NCBI GenBank assembly: GCA_900544725.1
Contig: UQWK01000061.1
Location: 1 to 10,556, forward strand
DNA: 10,556 nt
Direction of reading: 5' to 3'
Source: an uncultured Collinsella sp.
GTDB taxonomy: Bacteria; Actinomycetota; Coriobacteriia; Coriobacteriales; Coriobacteriaceae
The notes below the pieces were generated by a model. That model ran no database searches and was not told the DNA's origin. It saw only the letters and a list, made by a program, of their open reading frames with translations. The translations under genes and the position numbers were made by a program. Position 1 is the stretch's first letter, and each line of letters opens with the position of its first letter. Positions 4,710 through 10,556 of the stretch are shown one piece after another.

Positions 4710-6605
4710 ATGGATGCTCGCGTCAAGCAGCTTGTAAATATGATCGAGGACGCTCAGCCTGTCGCTGTCGCGGTGCTTGCCAAGCGTCTCGAGGTAAGCG
4801 AGCGCGCCGTGAGAAACTATATCCATCGCGCAAACGACAAGCTTGCGGGGGTTGCACGCATCGTTGGCAGCAAAGGGCAATATCGTATCGATGTTGCACA
4901 TGCAGATGAGCTTGCTCGCTTGCTAGACGGTGCGGCTCTGGCCCATCCGGGCATTCCTGATACGCGCGACGGCCGTGTGTCCTTCCTTCTTAACGACCTT
5001 CTCATGCGGTCCCAGTGGGTGACGATTGAGGAGTATGCGGATTTACTCTACGTTTCGGCGCGAACTCTGTCCAATGACATGCGTCTGGTAGAGCAGAAAC
5101 TCGCCCAATTTGACTTGATGCTCGAAAAGCGCCCTCGCTACGGAATCCGCGTTGCGGGTGGGGAGTCGCAACGGCGTCTGTGTCTGGCCTCACTGGTGAG
5201 GCCCGTGTTGCCCGACACCGACGATGCAGAGCTCGCCGAGCGCCTGCGGGCCATCGCCGCATGTGTGGACGATGCCCTGACTGCCTCGCCCGTCACGGTG
5301 AGCTCGCTGGCATTCCGCAATCTCATCATGCATCTTTACATCGCTCTTGGCCGCATCGAGCAGGGCTGCTATGTCCCGGCTGCAGAATCGGACGTTTTAA
5401 AGCTGGAGGGAACGCGCGAATACGCTGCGGCTTTCCAGATTGCCGCAAACATCAAGGATGCCCTGGGCGTGAGCATGCCCCGAGAAGAGGTTGCCTTTAT
5501 CGCAATCCATTTGCTCGGCAGGGGCACGGGCGTGCCCGAGAAGGGCTCGGCCGTTATCTCGGACGAGATGTGGGAGATCGCTTCCGAGATGGTATGTGCG
5601 GTCAACGATGAGTTTAGGTTTGACTTTAGCAGCGATCTTGAACTTCGCATGAACCTTGCTCGGCATATTGGCCCTCTGGGCTATCGCCTTGAATATCACA
5701 TGCATATGGATAACCCCATGCTGCCCGATATCAAGACGAGGTTTCCGTTGGCCTATTCGATGGCGGCCGGCACCTCGCAGGTACTCGAGCGTCATTTTGG
5801 CAGCCAGCCCTCTGATGAGGAGCTCGGCTACATCGCCATGGCATTTGCCCTGGCCCTCGAGCAGCAAGCCGACCAGCCGCGTCGCAAACGCATCCTGATC
5901 GTGTGCGCCTCGGGAGCGGGAAGCGCCCGTATGCTCGAGCACCAGTACCGCAAGCAGTTTGGTATGTATATCGAGTCGATTGAGACATGCGACGTCGCCC
6001 GCGTGGGAACGCTCGACTTTTCGCACATAGACTACGTGTTCACAACGGTGCCGCTCAACGTCAAGTTGCCCGTGCCCGTCCGCGAGGCCGATTTCTTCTT
6101 GGAGACGAGCGATGTCAACGCTATCCGCAAGGTGCTGAGCGACGACACTGCGCAATCGGACTCCGTGAGCTCTTTCTTTAGCCGTGCCCTGTTCTTCAAC
6201 CGCGTTGAGGCGTCGTCGAAGCAGGCCGTTCTCCGATATCTCTCCGAGCGCGCCGTCGAGAGCGGCCGTGTCGATGCCCAGTTTGCCCAAGAGGTCGCCG
6301 AGCGCGAGAGCGCGAGCGCCACCTCGTTTGGCAATGGGGTAGCCATGCCCCATGGGATGCATCCCTTGAGCGCCGAGGCCTTTGTTACCGTGGGCCTGCT
6401 CGAACATCCCATTCTTTGGGACGAATACGGCCATGAGGTCGATATCGTCTTTATGGTGTCGTTTGCCCGGTCGGGCGGCGATGAGGCGCGGATCTTGAGC
6501 TCACTGCTCGCCGAGATCTTTATGGACCGCCAGGGGGTCGAGCGCCTACGCGAGCGCCGGTCCTGGCATGAGCTGATGGCGCTTGTGCAAGCGCATACGG
6601 CTTAA
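4710..6605 (+). CDS. LicR/BglG-type PRD transcriptional regulator with PTS EIIB and EIIA domains
   Basis: A 631-residue activator of the LicR/MtlR class that controls PTS operons according to phosphorylation by HPr and EIIB. Domains in order are: N-terminal HTH (about 5-60), second Mga-like HTH (88-150), PRD1 (about 185-285), PRD2 (about 298-388), an EIIB-like domain with Cys399 in VCASGAGSA, and an EIIA-like domain (about 488-628) with His548 in AMPHG. PRD1 keeps both signature histidines (His208 in NLIMH, His267 in IAIH). PRD2 keeps the first (His319 in NLARH) but has Ala378 where IAxH is expected. The two HTH domains argue for DNA binding rather than RNA antitermination. The start follows AAAGGAGGAGG at good spacing. 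It lies 119 bp ahead of the cellobiose-type PTS genes on the same strand and is probably their dedicated activator. Its own promoter is not clear. Confidence 0.93.
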   Translation: MDARVKQLVNMIEDAQPVAVAVLAKRLEVSERAVRNYIHRANDKLAGVARIVGSKGQYRIDVAHADELARLLDGAALAHPGIPDTRDGRVSFLLNDLLMRSQWVTIEEYADLLYVSARTLSNDMRLVEQKLAQFDLMLEKRPRYGIRVAGGESQRRLCLASLVRPVLPDTDDAELAERLRAIAACVDDALTASPVTVSSLAFRNLIMHLYIALGRIEQGCYVPAAESDVLKLEGTREYAAAFQIAANIKDALGVSMPREEVAFIAIHLLGRGTGVPEKGSAVISDEMWEIASEMVCAVNDEFRFDFSSDLELRMNLARHIGPLGYRLEYHMHMDNPMLPDIKTRFPLAYSMAAGTSQVLERHFGSQPSDEELGYIAMAFALALEQQADQPRRKRILIVCASGAGSARMLEHQYRKQFGMYIESIETCDVARVGTLDFSHIDYVFTTVPLNVKLPVPVREADFFLETSDVNAIRKVLSDDTAQSDSVSSFFSRALFFNRVEASSKQAVLRYLSERAVESGRVDAQFAQEVAERESASATSFGNGVAMPHGMHPLSAEAFVTVGLLEHPILWDEYGHEVDIVFMVSFARSGGDEARILSSLLAEIFMDRQGVERLRERRSWHELMALVQAHTA

Positions 6606-6640
6606 GACTTCTTTTGTCGATGACCCTGTCAGTCTACCTG

Positions 6641-6688
6641 CAATAAACCTCGAGGATTGCGGGCGGGAGATAGGCGTTTCGAATATTC
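6641..6688 (+). promoter_or_regulatory. Candidate promoter and operator of the PTS/glucosidase operon
   Basis: In the 119-bp gap after the regulator, TTGCGG (6657-6662) and GAATAT (6681-6686) are 18 bases apart. Just upstream, and overlapping the -35, is a dyad: CAAT (6641-6644), the palindrome CCTCGAGG (6648-6655) and ATTG (6656-6659). A dyad abutting a poor -35 is where an activator of the LicR type would be expected to bind. The link to the neighbouring regulator is inference. Confidence 0.38.
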
Positions 6689-6724
6689 AAGTACAAACCA
6701 AACATCACGGGAGAGGAGACCGTT

Positions 6725-7051
6725 ATGGACGATCAGGGAACCGAGATGGTTTCGTTTCAGCTGGTCGCTGCAGCGGGAGAGGCACGCAGCCTTGCCTTCG
6801 AAGCCCTTGAAAAGGCAAAGGCGGGGGATTTTGACGCCGCCGCCAAACTCATGAAGCAGTCAAAGGATGCGGGAATCAAGGCTCACCACATCCAAACGCA
6901 GCTGCTTTCGACTGAGGCAGCGGGCGAGCATCTGTCGGTGGATGTGTTGCTGGTCCATGCTCAGGACCACCTCATGTGCTCCATGCTTGCTCAGGAGCTC
7001 GTGCAGGAGCTGATCTGCCTGTATGAGCGCACTGCAACCAAGAACGCCTAG
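6725..7051 (+). CDS. PTS lactose/cellobiose-family EIIA component
   Basis: A 108-residue soluble phosphocarrier that accepts phosphate from phospho-HPr and passes it to the EIIB encoded next. It has the all-helical Lac/Chb-type EIIA pattern: a first helix with VAAAGEARSLAFEAL (14-28), a second with DFDAAAKLMKQSKDA (35-49), then HHIQTQLLSTEA, and the active-site helix LLVHAQDHLMCSMLAQEL. His78 is the phosphorylation site and Asp81 the expected metal ligand at the trimer interface. The length is normal. The start is set by AGGAG 6-7 bases upstream. It is the first structural gene of the operon, 46 bp ahead of the EIIB gene. The name celC or chbA would suit, but substrate is not fixed by sequence alone. 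Confidence 0.95.
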   Translation: MDDQGTEMVSFQLVAAAGEARSLAFEALEKAKAGDFDAAAKLMKQSKDAGIKAHHIQTQLLSTEAAGEHLSVDVLLVHAQDHLMCSMLAQELVQELICLYERTATKNA

Positions 7052-7097
7052 CGGCGTGCGGTGACTATCCAACCAATCAATGCGAAGGGAATCCCTT

Positions 7098-7391
7098 ATG
7101 AAGATCCTTCTTGTTTGCGCAGCTGGTCTGTCTACAAGCATTCTGATGAAGAAACTCGAGAAATATGCGGAGCAAAACGGCATCGAGCTTGATATCGATG
7201 CGGTGGGTATCGGCGAGTATCAGGAGACGTGCGCCAATTATGACGTGCTGCTCTTGGGGCCGCAGGTGTCCTACCAGCTCAACACCGTCAAGCAGGGGAG
7301 CGGTAAGCCGACCGCGGTCATCCCCGCACAGGACTACGGCATGGGCAACGCCGCCAACGTGCTGGCACTCGCCCAGTCGCTGTTGGGTTAG
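7098..7391 (+). CDS. PTS lactose/cellobiose-family EIIB component
   Basis: A 97-residue soluble EIIB with the family signature LLVCAAGLSTSILMKK at residues 4-19. Cys7 is the phosphorylated cysteine, and it donates phosphate to the sugar held by EIIC. The rest follows the usual Rossmann-like layout, with YDVLLLGPQVSYQL giving the central strand and following loop. I use the ATG at 7098 because family members begin MKxILLVC and AAGGGA lies just upstream; an in-frame start at 7080 has no support. The ribosome-binding site is part of a short palindrome (7085-7097). Nine bases separate it from the EIIC gene. Normal length. Confidence 0.95.
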   Translation: MKILLVCAAGLSTSILMKKLEKYAEQNGIELDIDAVGIGEYQETCANYDVLLLGPQVSYQLNTVKQGSGKPTAVIPAQDYGMGNAANVLALAQSLLG

Positions 7392-7400
7392 GAGGCAACC

Positions 7401-8750
7401 ATGGAGAAGTTCATGACCCTGCTTCAGGAAAAACTGACCCCTATCGCCAATTTCTGCGGCACCGAGCGCCACTTTGCCTCCATGCAAAAGGGCTTTATGA
7501 GCGCGATCAGCTTCATCTTGGTATCTGCCGTCTTTATGATCCTCGCCAACCCGCCGGTCACGGCCGACCTGGTGGCGCAGGGCGGGTTCTGGTCCGTCTT
7601 TGGCCCTTGGCTCGATTTTGCCACGGCCAATAAGCTCACGCTGCTCATTCCCTTCAACATGACGATGGGCATACTGTCGGTGATCGTGACGTTCGCAATC
7701 GCCTATAACCTGGCGGGCACCTACAAGATGCCCAAGCTTAACGCCGGCATGACCTCGCTGGTGATGTTCCTGATCGCCGCGGCGCCGTCGTCCTACTACC
7801 AGCTTGCTGACGAGTCCGTGCTCCAGGCGGTCCCCTGCACCTATCTGGGTGCGCAGGGCCTGTTTACCGCCATCATCGTTGCCTTGGTCTCCGTCGAGGT
7901 CACGCGCTTCTGCCAGACCAAGGGCATCACCATCAAGATGCCCGATGGCGTGCCGCCGTTTTTGTCCGAAACCTTTGGCGCCATCGTACCTATGCTCGCC
8001 AACATCCTCATCTTCTTTGGCGGCAACCTGCTGATCCAGATGATCGATCCCGCGCTGTCCATCCCCTCGGTTATCGAGAAGCTGCTCGCTGCCCCGCTTT
8101 CCGTCGCAGTTGACTCTGTGCCCGGCGCACTGCTTATCTGCTTCATGACGCTGCTGTTTTGGTGCTTTGGCGTCCACGGCAACATGATCGTAATGCCCAT
8201 CACCGCCCCGGTCACGCTTGCCGCCTTTGCCGCCAACGCCTCGCTCTATGCTGCCGGGCAGCCGCTTGAGTTCCACCCGGCGCTCATGTCGTTGGCCATC
8301 AACCTCATCGGCGGCACGGGTAATACGTTCTCTTTTGTGGCGCTCTGCGCGTTTAGGGCAAAGTCGCAGCAGCTCAAGGCATTTGGCAGGGCATCGATCG
8401 TGCCGAGCTTCTTCCGTATCTCCGAGCCCGCGATCTTCGGCGCGCCCATCATCTTCAACCCGATCCTCATGATTCCGTTTGTGCTAGGCGGCATGATCTC
8501 GGCCCTGCTGTATTGGGGTGCGGTCTCACTGGGTCTTGTCTCTAACTTCTACATCTTGGTGAGCGGCACGTTCCCCATCTTCGTTCAGGGCTTTGTCCAG
8601 TGCCTCGACCCGCGCATCTGGGTGTTTACGATCGTTTTGATCGTGGTCATGGCTGTGGTCTGGTACCCGTTCTTTAAGGTGTACGATAACCAGCTCCTGG
8701 CTCAGGAGCAGGAGAACGCCGCGGCAGCTTCTGCCGAGGATGCTGAGTAG
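7401..8750 (+). CDS. PTS lactose/cellobiose-family EIIC permease
   Basis: A 449-residue integral membrane protein that transports a beta-glucoside, probably cellobiose, while it is phosphorylated on C6 by EIIB. About ten hydrophobic segments can be seen, for example around 33-50, 80-103, 116-130, 150-168, 192-213, 240-258, 264-280, 356-376, 380-397 and 406-424. The hallmark FGVHGN (256-261, His259) and SEPAIFGAP (341-349, Glu342) correspond to the substrate-site His and Glu known from the ChbC structure. The N-terminal LTPIANFCGTERHFASMQKG is typical. The C-terminus is a short acidic, Ala-rich cytoplasmic tail. GGAGG eight bases before the ATG supports the start. The stop codon is followed after one base by the 6-phospho-beta-glucosidase start. 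Confidence 0.96.
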   Translation: MEKFMTLLQEKLTPIANFCGTERHFASMQKGFMSAISFILVSAVFMILANPPVTADLVAQGGFWSVFGPWLDFATANKLTLLIPFNMTMGILSVIVTFAIAYNLAGTYKMPKLNAGMTSLVMFLIAAAPSSYYQLADESVLQAVPCTYLGAQGLFTAIIVALVSVEVTRFCQTKGITIKMPDGVPPFLSETFGAIVPMLANILIFFGGNLLIQMIDPALSIPSVIEKLLAAPLSVAVDSVPGALLICFMTLLFWCFGVHGNMIVMPITAPVTLAAFAANASLYAAGQPLEFHPALMSLAINLIGGTGNTFSFVALCAFRAKSQQLKAFGRASIVPSFFRISEPAIFGAPIIFNPILMIPFVLGGMISALLYWGAVSLGLVSNFYILVSGTFPIFVQGFVQCLDPRIWVFTIVLIVVMAVVWYPFFKVYDNQLLAQEQENAAAASAEDAE

Positions 8751-8751
8751 C

Positions 8752-10206
8752 ATGAGTTACTTTGACAGAACGTCTGCCGCCGGTATGCCCGAGGGCTTTT
8801 TGTGGGGTGGTGCCCTCGCCGCCAACCAGGCCGAAGGGGGCTGGAACGAGGGCGGCCGCGGCATGTCGCACTCCGACCTGATCCCACAGGGTTCCGACCG
8901 CTGGGATGTAATGTTTGGCAGGCAAAAGCCCGTGGACGATCCGGACAGGCTGTATCCATGCCGCTGGGGCAACGACTTCTTCCATCATTGGCACGAGGAT
9001 GTCGAGCTCTTTGCCGAGATGGGCTTTAAGTGCCTGCGTCTTTCAATTTGCTGGAGCCGTATTTTTCCCACAGGGATGGAGACCGAGCCCAACGGCGAGG
9101 GCTTGGAGTTTTACCGTCAGGTATTCGAGGCGCTGCGCGAGCATGGAATCGAGCCGCTTGTGACGCTGTCGCACTACGACTATCCGTTGGCTCTGGTCGA
9201 GCGCTATGGTGGCTGGCAAAGCCGAGAGATGATCGAGCGGTATGCGCACTACGTCGAGACCGTCGGACGCGCGTACCAGGGCCTCGTGCGTTATTGGCTT
9301 ACGTTCAACGAGATCAACAGCGTGGCGCTGTCCTATCTCAACGCGGGTGTCACGCTCGAGGATGAGCGTGACCGTGCAGCCGTGACTGCGGCGTTCTCGC
9401 ACCATATGTTTATGGCGAGCGCTCGCGCTGTCGAGATTCTGCACAAGATCGATCCCGCAAACAAGGTGGGTTGCATGGTCGCTGCCGGTGCGACCTATCC
9501 GTACCGTTGTGCGCCCGAGGACGTATGGCTTGCGTATGAGGAGGACCGCGGCCGCTACTTCTACACAGACGTGATGGCTGCGGGCGCCTATCCTGCTTGG
9601 AAGCTGCGTGCACTCGAGAAAGAGGGTGTTCACGTGCCCTTTGAGCCGGGCGATACGGAGTATCTGGCAGAGCATACGGTCGACTTCATCTCGTTCTCGT
9701 ACTATTGCTCGCGCTTGGTGTGCGCCGATGATCAGGTGATCGCCGAGAAGGCGGAGGGCAACGTGTTCCCGACGTTGCGCAATCCGTACCTCAAGGATAA
9801 AGAGACTGCCTGGAAGTGGCAGATCGATGCGCTGGGTTTGCGCGTGACGCTTGCCGGCTACCACGATCGTTACCATCTTCCGCTCTTTATCGCCGAGAAC
9901 GGTGTGGGCGGACTCGATGCGCTGGAAGACGGCAAAGTCCACGATGCGTATCATATTGATTACCTGCGAAGGCATATTCTTGCGCTGCGCGATGCAATTG
10001 TCGAGGACGGTGTTGACCTGATGGGATACACGCCGTGGGGCTGTATCGATCTGGTATCGGCCTCGACGGGGCAGATGAAGAAGCGCTATGGCTTTGTTTA
10101 TGTCGATGCCGATGATACGGGCAAAGGCACGTTCGATCGCTACCGAAAGGACAGCTTCTGCTGGTATCAAAAGGTCATTGCATCAAATGGCGAGGACTTG
10201 AGTTAA
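8752..10206 (+). CDS. GH1 6-phospho-beta-glucosidase
   Basis: A 484-residue cytoplasmic glycoside hydrolase family 1 enzyme that splits the imported 6-phospho-beta-glucoside into glucose 6-phosphate and an aglycone or glucose. The acid/base Glu187 lies in LTFNEIN and the nucleophile Glu382 in LFIAENG. Other GH1 landmarks are FLWGGALAANQAEGGW (16-31), SICWSRIFPTG (98-108), VTLSHYDYP (137-145) and the C-terminal GYTPWGCIDLVSASTG. The phosphate-binding set is probably Ser436, Lys444 and Tyr446. Ala437, where 6-phospho-beta-galactosidases carry Trp, favours the gluco-type. I prefer the ATG at 8752, one base after the EIIC stop, with coupled translation. An in-frame ATG at 8740, within the EIIC gene, would add four residues but sits directly against the GAGGA. 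It is the last gene of the operon. Names such as bglA or celF are possible but not distinguishable here. Confidence 0.95.
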   Translation: MSYFDRTSAAGMPEGFLWGGALAANQAEGGWNEGGRGMSHSDLIPQGSDRWDVMFGRQKPVDDPDRLYPCRWGNDFFHHWHEDVELFAEMGFKCLRLSICWSRIFPTGMETEPNGEGLEFYRQVFEALREHGIEPLVTLSHYDYPLALVERYGGWQSREMIERYAHYVETVGRAYQGLVRYWLTFNEINSVALSYLNAGVTLEDERDRAAVTAAFSHHMFMASARAVEILHKIDPANKVGCMVAAGATYPYRCAPEDVWLAYEEDRGRYFYTDVMAAGAYPAWKLRALEKEGVHVPFEPGDTEYLAEHTVDFISFSYYCSRLVCADDQVIAEKAEGNVFPTLRNPYLKDKETAWKWQIDALGLRVTLAGYHDRYHLPLFIAENGVGGLDALEDGKVHDAYHIDYLRRHILALRDAIVEDGVDLMGYTPWGCIDLVSASTGQMKKRYGFVYVDADDTGKGTFDRYRKDSFCWYQKVIASNGEDLS

Positions 10207-10222
10207 CCCTTGCAAGCCTGCT

Positions 10223-10262
10223 GCCCCCGCGGCCCGTTTCGGCCGCGGGGGCTTTTGCTATT
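10223..10262 (+). terminator. Rho-independent terminator of the PTS/glucosidase operon
   Basis: A perfect 12-bp GC stem (10223-10234 and 10241-10252) with a CGTTTC loop is followed by TTTTGCTATTT, 16 bases after the stop codon. The upstream arm differs from that of the arcC terminator, while the last bases of the downstream arm and the tail are identical to it. Confidence 0.93.
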
Positions 10263-10443
10263 TACCTAGTCCCCGATGAGACCCTCATTCTGTGGGTAGT
10301 CATTGGGGACGTTCTTAAACGACTAGTCATTTAAGTCTGTCCCCAATGACTGCGGAAACCCGGCACTTGGGGACGTTCCTTTCCTGCCGGCAGCTTGAGA
10401 CAGTCCTTAAAGGCCACTGTCGATCAACTGCGGAAAGTGCATC
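10248..10443 (+). repeat. Palindromic intergenic repeat, copy B
   Basis: This is the second copy of the element at 4426-4558. The 31-bp left end is 10248-10278 and the 36-bp core is 10294-10329, followed by the 29-bp segment 10330-10358. The core forms a near-perfect 52-bp cruciform: GTCATTGGGGAC (10299-10310) and CTTAAA (10314-10319) pair with TTTAAG (10330-10335) and GTCCCCAATGAC (10339-10350). After ACTGCGGAAA (10349-10358) comes an extra module, and the same ACTGCGGAAA recurs at 10427, continuing into GTGCATC as in copy A. The extra module has its own GGGGACGTTC (10369-10378) and two small hairpins (CCGGCA/TGCCGG at 10360-10390; GACAGT/ACTGTC at 10399-10421). Confidence 0.85.
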
Positions 10444-10551
10444 CTAGGATGAACGTCCAAAACGGGATCTAGTTTCCCTTGAGGTCCTCAACGGGAAAAT
10501 GGGGACCTCGGACAAAATCTCGGACCCAATGTGGGTCCAGGAGGGAGTCCG
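10441..10551 (+). promoter_or_regulatory. Structured leader ahead of a gene starting at the window edge
   Basis: It holds the palindrome ATCCTAGGAT (10441-10450) and a hairpin TTTCCCTTGAG-GTC-CTCAA-C-GGGAAA (10473-10498, 11 bp, one bulged C). GAGGTCC/GGACCTC (10481-10487 and 10503-10509) offers an alternative pairing with the same bases. A second hairpin GGACCC/GGGTCC lies at 10522-10538, just before the ribosome-binding site. A 12-bp tandem repeat (CTCGGAC-type, 10508-10519 and 10520-10531) overlaps them. Mutually exclusive stems ahead of a start codon could regulate expression. I cannot match a known riboswitch or T-box. Confidence 0.35.
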
Positions 10552-10556
10552 ATGTA
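10552..10556 (+). CDS. Probable start of a gene running off the right edge
   Basis: An ATG at 10552 is preceded by AGGAGGG with seven bases between GGAGG and ATG, an ideal arrangement. Only five bases of the reading frame are inside the window, so nothing can be said about the product. Confidence 0.45.

Noticed and set aside
5397..6434. 345-codon minus-strand frame inside the LicR-type gene
   Set aside because: It is antisense to a multi-domain gene with intact motifs, has no ribosome-binding site, and has unprotein-like composition.
4710..6605. Regulator as an RNA-binding antiterminator (BglG/LicT type)
   Set aside because: It has two N-terminal HTH domains and fused EIIB and EIIA domains, the architecture of DNA-binding LicR/MtlR activators. 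No antiterminator/terminator pair lies ahead of the PTS genes.
7077..8276. 399-codon minus-strand frame across the EIIB and EIIC genes
   Set aside because: The translation is rich in Gly, Asp, His and Arg without hydrophobic periodicity, as expected from antisense of a membrane protein gene.
8740..8751. ATG at 8740 as start of the GH1 gene
   Set aside because: It lies inside the EIIC coding region with the GAGGA directly against it and no spacing. The ATG at 8752 gives a family-typical N-terminus and follows the EIIC stop by one base.
9043..10170. 375-codon minus-strand frame inside the GH1 gene
   Set aside because: The plus-strand gene has all GH1 catalytic motifs. The antisense frame has no start signals and no recognisable domain.

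Overview
The window looks like a chromosomal segment of a moderately high-GC, carbohydrate-fermenting gut actinobacterium. A Coriobacteriia member such as Collinsella is my best guess. The basis is the combination of a complete lactose/cellobiose-family PTS, a LicR-type PRD regulator, a stand-alone fermentative carbamate kinase with very strong C-ending codon preference, and the style of the terminators and intergenic repeats. This is an inference from style and gene content, not from a marker gene.

Layout. Positions 1-29 hold a strong rho-independent terminator of a gene lying before the window. On the minus strand, 1586-225 encodes an AAA-type ATPase with a DUF4143-like C-terminal half. It is preceded by an AT-rich promoter region carrying three 18-bp direct repeats spaced 33-34 bp apart. 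Upstream of that, also on the minus strand, is a two-gene operon: 2771-2355, a DUF3830-like cyclophilin-fold protein, and 2352-1828, an unrecognised 174-residue protein. A 602-bp stretch with no convincing gene (2772-3373) separates this operon from the divergent arcC (carbamate kinase, 3374-4336, plus strand), which ends in a textbook terminator.

From 4710 to 10206 on the plus strand lies a self-contained beta-glucoside module. It comprises a LicR/BglG-like regulator (HTH-HTH-PRD-PRD-EIIB-EIIA, 631 aa), then EIIA, EIIB and EIIC of the lactose/cellobiose PTS family, and a GH1 6-phospho-beta-glucosidase. The expected logic is that EIIA and EIIB phosphorylate cellobiose or another beta-glucoside as EIIC imports it, the GH1 enzyme hydrolyses the 6-phospho-disaccharide in the cytoplasm, and the regulator reads the phosphorylation state of the PTS to activate the operon. 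The GH1 gene ends in a strong terminator. A ribosome-binding site and ATG at the extreme right edge suggest that another gene starts at 10552.

The most unusual non-coding feature is a pair of related, modular, palindrome-rich intergenic repeats (about 4426-4558 and 10248-10443). Each begins inside the 3' arm and T-tract of a terminator and runs on through hairpins carrying a GGGGACGTTC core. They resemble REP/BIME-type elements. I found no CRISPR array, tRNA, rRNA, complete insertion sequence or obvious phage gene. No wholly new system is evident. The best leads are the terminator-anchored repeat family, the repeat array in front of the ATPase, the DUF3830/unknown gene pair, and the loss of one PRD histidine in the regulator.
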